This document shows, piece by piece, positions 36,800 through 48,698 of a stretch of 64,000 nucleotides of DNA (position 1 is its first letter; every line of letters starts with the position of its first letter). The DNA lies in the NCBI GenBank assembly GCA_037893225.1, contig JAZGUH010000544.1:124001-188000 (forward strand), in the 5' to 3' direction. The DNA is from Hippasteria phrygiana. Taxonomy: Eukaryota; Echinodermata; Asteroidea; Valvatida; Goniasteridae. The notes under the pieces are model-generated. The model was not told the origin of the DNA. It saw only the letters and a program-made list of their open reading frames with translations, and made no database searches. A program made the position numbers and the translations under genes.

Positions 36800-37140
36800 A
36801 TGCATGTATTATAATCACGTGTGGGTGTACTATACACAAGGAGACAGGGAACCATCACCATACCACTATTTTCATGCACACGCTAGAGATAATCCCTCTG
36901 TAGTTGACGCAATACAGGAAGTTGCATTGTTTACACAGTGGTTTTCTGTGTGGTCGCGGAAGGTTTACAATGCGGGACTGTTCCCATTTTTATCATCCCT
37001 GATGACTTACCGCGACCTAGCAGCAATCTTCCGCGACCGCTTTCGGCCTGGTAGTTAAATTACATCACGGTCGCAGGCAGGGACGTTATTTTACCGCGTG
37101 CCACCACTGGGCTTAATTTTGTCATTCTACAGAAAAGTCG

Positions 37141-37292
37141 CGTTGGATTTACAAACACCCATTCTGATCGAATTTAACACGTGCGCATTGTGCGACCACC
37201 TTTTGGGTTCACGCGCGCTTTAGGTCACACGGGTCATTCGGGATAAAATGTCATTTGCACACATGCGCAGTTGAAATACCGAACTGGCTTAT
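37141..37292. repeat. Partial TAAGCCAGTTCGGTAT MITE
   Basis: Ends with ataccgaactggctta. Upstream blocks (cccattctgat, ggtcacacgggtcattcggg) are the inverted counterparts of 14637-14760. The second end is missing. Confidence 0.6.
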
Positions 37293-38674
37293 TGCAACCT
37301 TATGGTAAAAAGTGTTTATTTCAGGTGGTCTTGGAAGATGTCCATATGTCTAGGGGTAATGCCCATTCTCCCTCAATGGGAGAATTTTTAAAATGCTTGT
37401 GGCAGCAGGCATACATGTACCGATCCTTTTTCATTGTTCTCATCAGTCCTGGGCATGCTCAGAACATGCACATGCTCAGAACAAAAACGACCAGTACGTG
37501 TACATGTATGTCTGCTGCCATCAGCGTCTCAAAATTCTCCCATTGCAAGCAAGTAGAATGTTCAAGGGTTCTTTCAAAAAAGGCACTCGGACACACGCAA
37601 GCAAACACCACGGCAACATGATACTACCGACCGGGGAAGAAAGATCCCCCAGAAAGCCACAAAGTAAATTTGAACCGAAACCTGCCGCACGTGTGTGCTA
37701 GCTTCCCCGTACATCCCGACATTTGCACAGGTGGAAGGCTCTCAGAAAGGTTTCCGCCTTGATCCTGGATTGTCACGTACAGTGTTGGTTCTTTTTGTTG
37801 GCACCATATGGAATAATGTTAAAGGGTGACCAGATGCTTTGAAGTTTTATTAACACCATTTTAAAGTGCCCTTCCAGATCACTCACAGATTACTTTATGG
37901 GGCTTGACAAGTATTTGCTCGAGAAGCTCATTGCAGTTTAGTCATAAAAGAGCAGTCCCATGTGCGAAGACTAAACATGCACACTTATTGTGTACTACAT
38001 TTACATGTATCTGTTGTAGTGCTCAACCGCAACGATTCTTTAAAAACCCAATGTATATACACACGTGTAGCAGTTGAAATGTAGATAAACACAACACTGG
38101 CTCAATCCAGTTATGATTATTTACAAACCCACCTCTGTACTGGAATGGTTATTTGAACAAGAATAATTACTTGCATTGGGTCCCTAATCCCATAATTGCA
38201 CGGCTAGATAGACACGCCGGGGCGTCCCGTCCCAGTCATGTGGTGTGGATTTGACGAGTAGCCACTACATCATGTACAATGTACAATGTACAATGTACAT
38301 GTACATGTACATTGTAGGTCCTCATCATCAGATGTTTCTTCTCTATCTTCTTTGAGTGTCCATTGCTGGCTCACTAATGAAACGTGCACCAGAGTGGAAA
38401 ATATTCAATCATTTCAATTTGGATAATGATCACAGGAGAATTGAAAATCATTACAATTTGTTGGTTTATGCTTAGGCATTTTCTTATAAATTTGCGGTAT
38501 TTCTTGCAAACAGTGTGACAGTTCACTTGGTACATGTACATGTATATGTACTATGTAACATGGTCCCACTCTAATGGGCAATATGTACATGTATTTGGCA
38601 AGTAATATAAACTGCCTGTATGTACATACATGTATGTACATACATTATGTAAGTTTGGCAGGAATTGCTGGGAA
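37293..38674. other. Intron B-C sequence, no gene
   Basis: Unique-looking intron sequence with TACATG tracts (38275-38315, 38530-38650). A short frame at 37271-37621 is not supported as coding. Confidence 0.5.
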
Positions 38675-38829
38675 AGCTGTGTCCGCATGGGACTTTTTTG
38701 GGTAAAACGTATGGAGACTGTTGGTAAACTTTCCAAATTGTTAAGTTATAATTCGTCAAACAATCCACAAGGGAAACTGACTAGGTAAATTTAAATACAT
38801 TTTCAAAGTGAACAAAGAAACTGGCAGGA

Positions 38830-38912
38830 GGGGGATTCAAACCTGCGACCTCCGGGTTACCGTACCGGCTCTCTACCGTACCGTCGCTCTACCAACTGAG
38901 CTAACTTGCCCT
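38830..38912 (-). repeat. tRNA-derived SINE head (copy 1)
   Basis: On the minus strand this reads like a tRNA: ggcaagttagctcagttggt (A box), a degenerate anticodon arm, then gcaggtttgaatccccctcc (B box). The anticodon region holds an internal duplication (ggtacggta twice), so it is not a functional tRNA. The tail outside it, gtcagtttcccttgtgg on the minus strand, recurs at 39090-39120 and 55890-55910, as expected of a SINE. Confidence 0.7.
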
Positions 38913-39089
38913 ATGTTGGCGGTCTCCCAAATTGTCAGTATCTTTGTTCGGGTGGGCGCTATAGTCAGAAGTCATAAACCCAGAATGCCGTATAGCATGG
39001 GATCACACCTAATTTTACGATACAACCTGGAAAGCGACATTGTGGGGATCACTCAATGAGGATACAGCTTTTTTTAAACTTATATTTCG

Positions 39090-39196
39090 TCAAACAATCC
39101 ACAAGGGAAACTGACTAGGTAAATTTGAATACATTTTCAAAGTGAACAAAGAAGCTGGCAGGAGCGGGATTCGAACCTGCGACCTCCGGGTTGACA
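39090..39196 (-). repeat. tRNA-derived SINE, truncated (copy 2)
   Basis: Tail plus the 3' tRNA-like part (acccggaggtcgcaggttcg, then aatcccgc on the minus strand) repeated 333 bp from copy 1. The A-box half is missing. Confidence 0.65.
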
Positions 39197-39692
39197 GTTT
39201 ATCCCTCAGCAGCGGGAACTTTTACAGGGCCAACCGTGCAGCGGAAGAGTTACATATACATGTATGTGTACGTAGCCAGTTTTACGTTCGCTGAAAGTCC
39301 AGTGTGGACAGCCACTTCAATGTAAAACGTGCATATTGACCACTGCAAAGTTTATGTGGCCAAAGACTTTACTCGAGCCGTGTAATCCAAGTGCGGATGC
39401 ACGGAAGAATTACCCACTGTGGAATGTTAACAATCACGCATGGTAACTTTTGACAGTTGTCAGTCCAATGGGAATGCGGCTTAAAGCTTCACTTGGCAGG
39501 ACTCTTAACCCACTGCCGACAAATAACATTCAAAACCTTTCTTTTTTCATTGTCTGGGAAGTACATGTAACTTTGCGATAATGTAAAGTTGTACGGGTAC
39601 TCGATTCCATAATCTAGAACCGGTTTCTGACATGAACGGTCAGGTATCGGGTCCCGGTTCTGATGCACAAACCTAGCTAGATGAGTGTGAGC

Positions 39693-39883
39693 GTACATGT
39701 ACATGTACATGTACATGTACATGTACATGTACATGTACATGTACATGTACATGTACATGTACATGTACATGTACATGTACATGTACATGTACATGTACAT
39801 GTACATGTACATGTACATGTACATGTACATGTACATGTACATGTACATGTACATGTACATGTACATGTACGTGTACATGTAGT
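39693..39883. repeat. (ACATGT)n hexanucleotide array
   Basis: About 30 uninterrupted copies of the self-complementary hexamer acatgt, with one change (acgtgt) near the right end. Open frames through it (Met-Tyr or Val-His repeats) are artefacts. Confidence 0.95.
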
Positions 39884-39884
39884 A

Positions 39885-40225
39885 GAGCTGTTAGTTGCTA
39901 AAATTATTTATTAAATTCAATAGATTATTTCAGAGAGTAATGAAATGATTATCCGCTGCAGGTTTACCTTAGAGGTATTTTTGAAAGTTGCAGTTTTTTT
40001 CGGAGCGAAGTTTCAAAAGTAAAAAGTTTCCAATTGGTGCCCCACAATTTATTTTTACGACTGTTCCATACATTTTTATTGTTGTACTAAAACAGTTATC
40101 GTAAAAAGCGGCATTCAGCCTCGTCCGCGATGTATAAAACAAATACAACATTGCGCAGCAAAGAACTATTTCGTGAAATGGATCGCAAGGAAGATGCGCA
40201 ATTACTGCGCAACATTGTTATAATA
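39885..40225 (+). repeat. Dispersed repeat, inverted copy of 58155-58535
   Basis: Shared blocks in inverted order include ttcggagcgaagttt, tactaaaacagt, ggcattcagcctcgtccgcg and tgcgcaac. Intron B-C. Nature unknown. Confidence 0.6.
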
Positions 40226-40439
40226 CTTGTACAAGTTTTTGTGAAAATAATCGGCTGCTGGTCACATTACATTTTAGTGATATGTGCTTTAAGAAAATGA
40301 TTTGTTTTCTTATAAATATTTTCTTAACGTGTTTTATTTCTATACAGGGTGTTTCCATCCCTGCATCTAATGCACACAAAGATATGCTGAATTATTGTCG
40401 GACTTTAAATAATTCAACATCTGTAAAGAAATGATTTGA

Positions 40440-40805
40440 CAACCAAACAGGGGTGGTTTTTTTTCGTTTAATGTCTCAATCAAAAGTGAATAACTTTTGT
40501 GTGGCAGAAGAATATCAATAAAAAAAAACAACCTAAAATATTTTTAAAGGTACATGTGTACAATATACTGTCCAAACACGGGTGGGTTTTTTCTGTTTGA
40601 TGTCTCAATCAAAATTGAATAACTTTTGTATGGTAGAAAAATATACATAATACAAAAAAAAACCTAAAATATTTTTTAAGGTACAATGTATACACATGTA
40701 CTGTCCAAAAATGGGTGGGCTCCTTTGTTTGATGTCTCAATCAAAAGTGAATAACTTTTTGTATAAATAAAAAAATAGAAAACCTAAAATATTTTTAAAG
40801 GTGAA
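40440..40805 (+). repeat. About 125-bp tandem repeat, three copies
   Basis: Three successive units carry gtgggt..tttt, gtttgatgtctcaatcaaaa, gtgaataacttttgt and aacctaaaatatttttaaag. Intron B-C. Confidence 0.85.
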
Positions 40806-41887
40806 ACTTGAAAAGAGCATGGACAGTATACATGTACCTTTAACTTAGTGTTTGAGATGGCTTGGCCCATTGCCAGATATGGATAATATTGATGAAAATA
40901 GACAATGAAAAATGATTTAATGAGCAAACACATGACTCACCAAAGCATGTCTGGAGAAAACAAAATCACCATGCATGTGTTTTCTGCATCAAAACAAAAT
41001 TCCGTACGCATTTGATATGCATTTTAAAAGCAATTCCTGACAAAATGGAAAATTAATGACATTGCCCCGTGCCCAGTTTTTCGGTACTTGTTTTTAACTC
41101 CCTTGAAAAATTCAATATTCAAAGTTGTGTTCTCATATTTAACCTTCATGATGTGTTTGGCAGCCGCCAGAAACTATCACAAATAACTGAATGTTTTGTG
41201 AACCAAAAAGTTAATGCGATCTCTTATTGTGTTTATTTTATTTGTAAGCCAAAGATTCAGTCAGATTGCATGGCAATCATATGTACATGTATGTAATTGG
41301 ATATGATAATGGCGTGAAATAAACCACCATCAATTTTTCATAGCGTTGACCGATGCATTCTCTCATCAGCGCACTGACCCAAGCAAGCCGGGCACACAAT
41401 TGATGCTCAGTTTGCAATGTTCATCGAAGAGTGTGTTAACGTCACGGCACATTGCATGGAACCAAAAATGGTTACAGGAATTGTAAACTCGGCTTGACAT
41501 TTGCGTGATGTACATGTATGTGTACAAGACATGCACTGAAGTAAAAGTCAAACAAATGGTACAGGAAAATGTATATGTATAAAAATACATGTGCATGTAA
41601 GGTATATCCTGTGCAAATACACATGCACCCCCAGATAGAATGTACTAAAAAATACTATGGAGAGAAACGGGATGACTCTGAAAATGAACTTTGCCCAAAC
41701 CTAGTACATGTACATGTACATGTACTTTTCAACATCTGCACATGGTTTGCCACCTCTTTACATCCCCTTGAAGTACATGTAGGATGAGTTTGTTTTGAAG
41801 CATCCATACAATACAAATATTCATTGTATACATATTTTAAACCAGTTCTGCAGTTCTTTTTTCACAGCAAATACTCAGATGTTATTT

Positions 41888-42330
41888 GTGACCCGCTCCA
41901 GAAAAAGGTGATATAAGTCGCGCTATGCATTTACGTCTAATGGCCCTTTCAATGTTGAGAGGGTGAAATTTTTCGTCAAAATTCATTTTTTGGTTTTTGT
42001 CTTTAATGACATCTTAATTATCTGAAGTTTCAGGTTTGGTGCACAGCAATGTTGATTTCAGTGAATAAAGTGAACAAATAACCTTTTTAGAGTGCATTGT
42101 TCCATCGCATTGTATAAGAACTAGCTATTTCAAAGCCAGATTTCTCTGTTGTGCAATTTGAACTCCATAGAACTAATTAATATGCAAAAACTTGATATCT
42201 CCAGAACGGAAAGGGCTTTGGAGCTCTATCATGTACCAAATGAAAGCTTACATTGCGGGCTTTCCAAACATACATAAAACTCATTTTTCATATTTTGCGA
42301 CATAATATACCTTTTTCCAGAGCGGGTCAC
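41888..42330. mobile_element. GTGACC-family MITE
   Basis: A 443-bp copy with ends gtgacccgctccagaaaaag and ctttttccagagcgggtcac, flanked by a perfect 4-bp ATTT duplication (41884-41887, 42331-42334). It lies in intron B-C, about 350 bp upstream of exon C. Confidence 0.8.
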
Positions 42331-42677
42331 ATTTTATCATTGAATGTTTATTTATCTTAATTTTCTAAATTTCCAACTTGGGTCTGATTTTGCTTGCTGG
42401 CGCCACGTTTTTAAAAGGTTGCAGCATGGACGAGGAATTAAAGCTACATTTTACAGCAACAAATTGCATCTAATTAAACGTTATACATGTAACTTGTGTT
42501 TTCAGGAAATACCATCATACGCTTTTGTGGTACCAGGAGAGTACATGTATTTGACTGATCTACATGCAATAAGGGTAACCCAAAACTTGGAAGCTTAAAA
42601 TATTTCTCCTGATAGCATTTTGTATAATACAGGGTATATAAAGCGTGTCTTTTCTTTCCTTCCTCCAATCCACACAG

Positions 42678-42768
42678 TGATGAGGCACGAGATCTTGGTT
42701 TCACTGTCATCATTGACATGAGAGGATCCACGTGGAGTAACATCAAACCGGTCCTCAAAGTCTTACAG
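42678..42768 (+). CDS. TRIO/Kalirin-like exon C (CRAL-TRIO domain core)
   Basis: The exon completes the Ser codon begun in exon B and encodes DEARDLGFTVIIDMRG, then STWSNIKPVLKVLQ. The GFTVI(I/V)DMRGS motif is diagnostic of the TRIO/Kalirin CRAL-TRIO core, where it forms a central beta strand. The acceptor follows a long pyrimidine tract ending in cacacag and the donor is cag/gtaaca. It leaves in phase 0. It sits directly upstream of intron C-D, which at 7,681 bp is the largest intron seen and is crowded with foldback elements and MITEs. Confidence 0.95.
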
Positions 42769-43171
42769 GTAACAGTATGCCTAATATATTCATAGTGCCA
42801 TCTGAACTCTAAATATGCTGAATCCAACAGTACTAAACCTCGTACATATTCATGATCGAGAGCCATCCATCTCATTGGTCCATTCACCATCACGTGCCAG
42901 CCGCTATTTTTGCTGTTTACCAAGCGCGCACACGAGTATTCATGCTCAGGGTAAATACGCATGCGTAGTAGACTCACACACACCCGTGCGACAGTCTACT
43001 ACGTATGCACTTTATGAAGCAATCGTGGAACTGTCGCACGGGTGTAGTATGCACGCGCGAACATCGCCCCAGCTACATACACATGAAAAGATGGCTGCAC
43101 ACGTAAATGCTAATCCATGTGAATTAGCTTTTTCCGTTGGCAACTGTATATATGAGGTACATGTATAGTAA
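42769..43171. other. Intron C-D, inverted-repeat segment
   Basis: Contains mirrored cacccgtgcgacagt (42980-42995) and actgtcgcacgggtg (43031-43045), again a foldback-like core. Open frames here are chance. Confidence 0.5.
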
Positions 43172-43340
43172 AACAAATATAACATGGTTTATTTTGGATG
43201 GATAGTCATATTACATGTACATGTAGCTCCCCTCAGTATTGGAAGTTCCCTCGGCTTTACCTCTGGAACTAGTTTGTCAACTTCCAATACCTCCAAGAGC
43301 TAATATTGACTATCCACCCTCAAACCATGTTATATTTGTA
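43172..43340. repeat. Foldback palindrome, variant copy
   Basis: Outer arms acaaatataacatggttt / aaaccatgttatatttgt match the other foldbacks, but the inner arms (ggatagtcatatta / taatattgactatcc, plus a tattggaagtt pair) are different, so the family keeps its ends and swaps its core. Confidence 0.7.
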
Positions 43341-43342
43341 TA

Positions 43343-43799
43343 TTACTACACCTCATAAATATTCATGAGCAAATTGGAGCACGTCATTGGCCGATTCCGC
43401 CGCTTGTCCGTGAAGTAAAAATGATACGCTGCCAGCTGACGTCACCCCGGTGAGTATCCAGCTCGCTGCCGTGCGGTATTTGTTCTGGTAGCAAAAATTC
43501 CCTCTGGAACCCGCCTCGTAAACATGTACATGTACATGTAGTCTAGTGGCATGTAATCTTTACGGAACCAGTCTGTTGTTTGTACATGTAGTCCTTGTAA
43601 ATGTAAATACTGCAGTAAAGGCACATTAAAGAGTGTTGGCACCAGACTATTTCAACCCTGTTGCCATGACACACGGAACTAGCTGAGCTCAGAAACAACA
43701 ATGGCGTCTACGAGTAACGTGAGATTTCCGTCATTGACTGACTGACGAAGAACTTAAAAATCTTGTGAAGTGTAGTAAAATATTTATGAGGTGTAGTAA
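43343..43799. mobile_element. TTACTACACC MITE, copy 2
   Basis: A 457-bp copy with the same perfect 20-bp ends as 5172-5580. It lies in intron C-D, sandwiched between two foldback palindromes (43172-43340 and 43801-43969). A partial repeat of the right end (gaagtgtagtaaaat) precedes the true end. Confidence 0.8.
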
Positions 43800-43800
43800 A

Positions 43801-43969
43801 ACAAATACAGCATGGTTTATTTCTGGAAAATAGTGGGAATTACTGGTCCCTCGGTGTAGGTCAGCTCGACTACCTCCCTCCGCTTCGCGTCGGGAGGTAA
43901 AGTCGAGCTGACCTACACCTCGGGACCAGTAATTCCCACTACTTCCCCTCAAACCATGCTGTATTTGTA
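43801..43969. repeat. Foldback palindrome, copy 2
   Basis: Nearly identical to 5582-5746, with a 2-bp insertion in one inner arm (gaggtaaagtcg). It again directly follows the TTACTACACC MITE. Confidence 0.8.
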
Positions 43970-44759
43970 TAATATCCAACATTGGGACATTGCTCTTGGA
44001 TTTTGTTTGTTCCAGTTGATTGATTGATTGATTTTGTCAGATTCAGCAGGCTCCACACTTTGCTGTCGTTTGATTGTGTTGGATTCTACAGCATGCTCAG
44101 ATAAAACACAAAGGGGTTTTTAAAGGAAGTTGTTAACAAAATAACAAATGGTTTCAACCTGTCTTCCCCTCATCTTGACCCTTCTTTTTGAATACGAACC
44201 CTTCCCAGTCATTGTAACAAAATTCATCACTCATAGTCATTGTGATTTTAAAGTATGTACATTGTACAATGTACTTGTGGCATTGTACACAATGTACATC
44301 TTATTTTCATAAATACCTGCTATTTTATATCTCACGCTTTTACTGATGTTCCCAAATGTTCATTGGTCGATCCATAAAACTATGTGTTGCTTTTTTTATC
44401 CTCGTAATCTTTCTTATTTTATGTCTTTACTATACCCAATGGTTTTACCCCTTATTATAATATTTCAAACTTTTGAAATCATTTTTTAACCATTTCCCGT
44501 TTTTATGCTGTTGAATGTACATGTTGTCAACCTTGTACAGTTCTCTTCATACAGACAGTAACCTACATGTAGGCTTACATTTGTAAATGTTTAATCTATG
44601 CTTTAATAAAATCTTTGATTTAATATTAGCAAAAAAATAAAATAAAACAATGCAGTAACTGCTGCTGCTGTTTGCTGAGCACCTGACAATGCACTGTTTT
44701 ACAGATAGTCTGGAAATGTGTACTGAGGGTACACATGTGCTGCGGGCAGCTAACAAATC

Positions 44760-44828
44760 GACGTCATAGGACGAACTCCCCTTTTGTGCCTAGTGCTAGA
44801 CACAAAAGGGGAGTTCGTCCTATGACAT
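44760..44828. repeat. Short perfect foldback (34-bp arms)
   Basis: gacgtcataggacgaactcc ... ggagttcgtcctatgacatc, with the centre at cctagtgctag near 44794. A hairpin of about 34 bp per arm with few mismatches. Confidence 0.8.
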
Positions 44829-45866
44829 CAAATTGTTTGATGCCCACAACGATGACTTTTAGATAAATGGCAACAGTGGGCTGTGCTGTGCTAGAGGGGA
44901 CTGATAAAAATAGCTCTCAAAAGTTACTTATTTTTGGTATTTCATGGCAGAAATAATTTGCTGCTTGATTTTACCAAACGCAATCTACATAAAACTAAAA
45001 AATGACGCAGACTTCTCTCAGCAATCAACATCATCTTTAAGCGTCCTATACTCTTGTGGTGGACAGACATTGTCACGTTGAGAACGATGCCACATTTTTC
45101 TTTTTGGCGCCACACACCTCTTTCATTATGATCTCCATTTGCAGACATGGCACCGTTCATCGGTCCGGTGAATATGTGCTGCACGTGCTGCATCTAATGA
45201 CTGACAGACTTCACCAAGTTTCTCTCGGACTAGGATAGAGAGGGGAAAAGTCTGTCTGCTGCCAGTTAATTAGGCCAGGCCCTCAGCACAACCTACATAA
45301 TCTTGTATGGGAGTTCCAATAGCTTTTAAGGAACATAAAATTACCGACACTGTATTGTGTATAGACAATGATTTTCCGTTTCAAATTACATGTAGCTTTT
45401 TCTGTATGTCAAAACTGGGAGTTCAACTTTCCTCTATCAGAATAGTGTTGAAAAAAACATAAATTTCACATTTGGGTTTGACATTTCTCTATTATTCAGA
45501 TTTACACGATTTGCCTATAGAACATCTGAAGCATTATGAACCCATTTGAAACTGGCAAATTTTGTATTAGCATCCTTTGCTTTGAGATGGTTTACAATCA
45601 TTTAGTATTTATAAGCAAATAATTTACATCTGAAGCTACATGTAGATTCCATTCTAAATGAACAATTCTGCTTAATTATGAAGGTTTGTCAAATTTAGCA
45701 GAAAAATCACTGACTCTAAAAATGCAAACAGTCAAATTCTCCTGAAGATCTTTTATCAAAATCTTGATATTTTACACCAAAAAGGGGGCTGCCATGTTCA
45801 AGGCAGTACCTCCTTGAAAGATATTAACCCTAAACCCGCCAGACCCTTTTTTTGCCAGAAACCATC

Positions 45867-46050
45867 CTCAATCCTCTAAAATCCTCCTGTTTCTCAAACA
45901 CCATTCACCCTCAATCCTCTAAAATCCTCCTGTTTCTCAAACACCATTCACCCTCAATCCTCTAAAATCCTCCTGTTTCTCAAACACCATTCATCCTCAA
46001 TCCTCCAAAATCCTCTTTTTCTTGAAATACCATTCATCCTCATTCCTCCA
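45867..46050 (+). repeat. About 50-bp tandem repeat, three to four copies
   Basis: Units contain cctcaatcctctaaaatcct, then cctgtttctcaaacaccatt. A mirrored copy (gaggattttagaggattgag) follows at 46072-46091. Related motifs (aatcctccaaaatcctctt) occur at 5010-5100. Confidence 0.85.
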
Positions 46051-46257
46051 AAATCCCCTAAAACTGCAAGGAGGATTTTAGAGGATTGAGGTGGGTTACG
46101 GTTAATGCTTTTAAATTGATTAATTTACTATAACCGAAGTTTGCCGTTTACAGCTGTTCTAGGGTTTTGAATGTGACACCTACATTGTATTTGTACTCGC
46201 ATGTTTTCTTTGGTTTATCAAGCAGAATTTTTCATAACCTATCAGTCAGTTGTAATT

Positions 46258-46271
46258 TTTTTTTTTTTTTT

Positions 46272-46301
<30 letters not shown>
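46258..46301 (+). repeat. Adjacent poly-T and poly-G runs
   Basis: A run of about 22-24 T passes directly into about 19-20 G. Both lengths are prone to sequencing error. Confidence 0.85.
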
Positions 46302-46302
<1 letters not shown>

Positions 46303-46657
46303 GTGCAGTAATGAGTTCAGGCTCAACTCAGCATATGGACTTGCTCATCTTGCATGGCAGAACATATACAATTTGGCAAAGAAGCAGGGCGAGTCCAAAA
46401 GTATACCAGAGTTGAACCCCAAATATATATATCCATAGTACATGTATAAATCAAACTGTCACCAAGGTAGTATCATTATGTAGCCTAGGGTGCTGTCTGT
46501 AAAGTTATACATGTAGGTCACTCACCCTGGTCAGGTCACTAGATGTACAACATTGTACATGTCATTACTGAGCATGAGGTGTCTATGCAAAACAGTAAAA
46601 ATAAAATAAAACTAGGAATCTATGTCTCTCATGTCTCTTCGCTGAAAGAACATAGGG

Positions 46658-47175
46658 CTTTTCCGCATTATTTTTTATGATGTTACTGTGATTTTTGCTT
46701 GCTTGTGACATCTCTGCCTACCCATTAGGCATGTTCTGTTGATGAGATATGGCTTTAAGAAACTTTAAGGTTCAAAAACTAAAAAATTACTATAAAATCG
46801 TATGATGACGTCATCTTGACGTCACCTCAATTTTCATCTATAACACGAGCTAGCCTACCAACATACCAGGTTTATAGGAAATCGGACCTATCGTTCTCTA
46901 GATATTGGCCCTTGAAAAACACACCTTTAAGATGATGTCACGTGACACGTGATGACGTCATCATGACATCACTCTTCAACATATAATTTCAGCTTAGGGT
47001 CTACATGTATGTTTGAGGTAAGTTTGGTTACGATCTGAGGTTTTTTAAGACCTAAAGTGCCGCGGACAAAATTTGTGTACGAAGTCTATGGGCTTTTGGT
47101 CAGAACTAAAAGAAGGAAGAAAAAAAAATCAGAACAAAAACAAGGCCTTTTCCGACTGACTTTGTCGGAAAAGCC
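46658..47175. mobile_element. AGGGCTTTTCCG inverted-repeat element
   Basis: The left end agggcttttccgcattattt and right end gactttgtcggaaaagcc are related inverted ends. The interior has several tgatgacgtcat motifs. The left end has lost part of the repeat. Confidence 0.5.
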
Positions 47176-48087
47176 AAAAATAAAATGAAAATTGAAAATC
47201 AAAATTAAAAATCGTTGCTGGAAAATGTCAGTTTCGAAAAAATAAATTCTTGCAATACTCGCCTCTAGATGTCAGTAAATACTTAAAATGCAATCACCAC
47301 CTTCAAGTCGAGTTCAAAGGATTTTAGAACCAACTTGCCCCTACTACATGTAGTGTCCGGCAGTCTTCGTGACTGATGGAGTATTGTGGTGGCACGGTAC
47401 GGTATATTCACCCATACATGTAGGCATGTGTTTGCCTATTGATCGCCAGTCAACAGCATTCAATCCTACACAAACTTGGACACGGAAAAATTCGACTAGG
47501 TTTGCATAAAAACACCTAATGATCAGTACATGTAAGTAGTGACCGGATCTAGGTGAGTGACTTATCATTTTAAAGAGAAGAACCGAGGGGACATGTAATT
47601 ATACTAATATGGTTACAATGTACATGAGTTTGATTAATATGGCATATATCTGGTCTTCAGTTTTTTTTGTTTTCTTTTCTTTACTCACCCCGTATTGTTG
47701 ACAATTCACAAGTAAATGTCTGTAAATGCCAACTATCAACAGCTGTGAAAATTAACAGTCCTATCAAGCAACACTTTCATTGACTTGACTTGGATCTTGC
47801 ATCACTTTTCCAAATGTTCCATATTAGAAGTATTCTAAATGCCAGATGGCTTAGTGTGAGAGATAACGACCCCCAAATCAGTACTGAAAACCTCCCCAAA
47901 TTGGGCCATAATTCAGCGTTCCATTCACTCCCTGACACCTCACGTCTGCTGAAGTATTTCCATTGATCTATCAAGCCACCTTTCAATGCTCGTTAAACTT
48001 ATCCTCACAGTTACTTGCAAGATATCCACTTCAATTGATTTCTGACCCCTTAGGATGTAACAGTGTCCCTGGTTGAGCATATCCTGC

Positions 48088-48089
<2 letters not shown>

Positions 48090-48120
<31 letters not shown>
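48090..48120 (+). repeat. Poly-C run of about 29
   Basis: Uninterrupted C tract followed by aaaaa. Similar, shorter C tracts occur near 2869, 12810 and 21796. Confidence 0.9.
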
Positions 48121-48122
<2 letters not shown>

Positions 48123-48470
48123 AAATAAATCCCGGTTCCAATTCAGTGTGATTTATGATCCTATGAGGTACCCTTTGTACTCAAAGCATCAATTTCATGT
48201 TTTTAAAACAAACTATTCATGGTTTTTTTTGTCCCCTTGGGAATTTGGATTGGATTATGGTGAGACCTTGCATGTAAATGTATGTACAGCAAGGTTTATC
48301 ATTTGAGCTCTCGGACTCGAGTCGGACCCGAGTCGCAATTTTTTTTACTTGAGACTTGACTTGGGAAAAAAAATGACTTTGGACTTGACTTGACTTGAAA
48401 AAATATGACTTGCGACTTGACTTGACTCGAATAAATTTGACTTGATGACATTAGAATTTTTGTTAAATTA

Positions 48471-48698
48471 AGGGCTTTTCATAGTAGACCAAATCTCGGG
48501 GTTGGCCCCAGAGTCGACGTGGGAGTGAAAATGAGGCCCGAATCACACTTGAAATTCTCACCCCCGTGCCAGCCCCGAGATTGCTCATTCCCTTAGGTAA
48601 GTTCAACCCTGCTTGGGACAGGGGTTGAAAATCTTATCCCCGGGGCCGCCCCGAGGTTAGTTCGCCCCGGGGATGGGTACTCCAGTGTGAAAAGGCCT
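48471..48698. mobile_element. AGGGCTTTTC inverted-repeat element, short
   Basis: 228 bp between agggcttttcatagtaga and ccagtgtgaaaaggcct, with internal ccccgag/ctcgggg motifs on both sides. A probable relative of the element at 10878-11739. Confidence 0.6.

Larger units (their letters stand above)
38675..39482. mobile_element. GTCCGCACTGGAC MITE interrupted by tRNA-derived SINE
   Basis: The left end agctgtgtccgcatgggact and right end cagtccaatgggaatgcggc belong to this family. The middle (about 38760-39200) is two tandem pieces of a tRNA-derived SINE. Confidence 0.65.

Noticed and set aside
38830..38912. Functional tRNA gene
   Set aside because: The anticodon arm is distorted by an internal duplication, and the sequence is part of a repeated SINE with a shared tail.
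39489..39914. Met-Tyr and Val-His repeat proteins
   Set aside because: Translation of the ACATGT hexamer array, open on both strands.
42474..42983. 169-codon minus-strand frame overlapping exon C
   Set aside because: It runs antisense through a well-supported exon and foldback sequence and resembles no family.
48073..48306. Frame with a polyproline start
   Set aside because: It is the translation of a poly-C tract.
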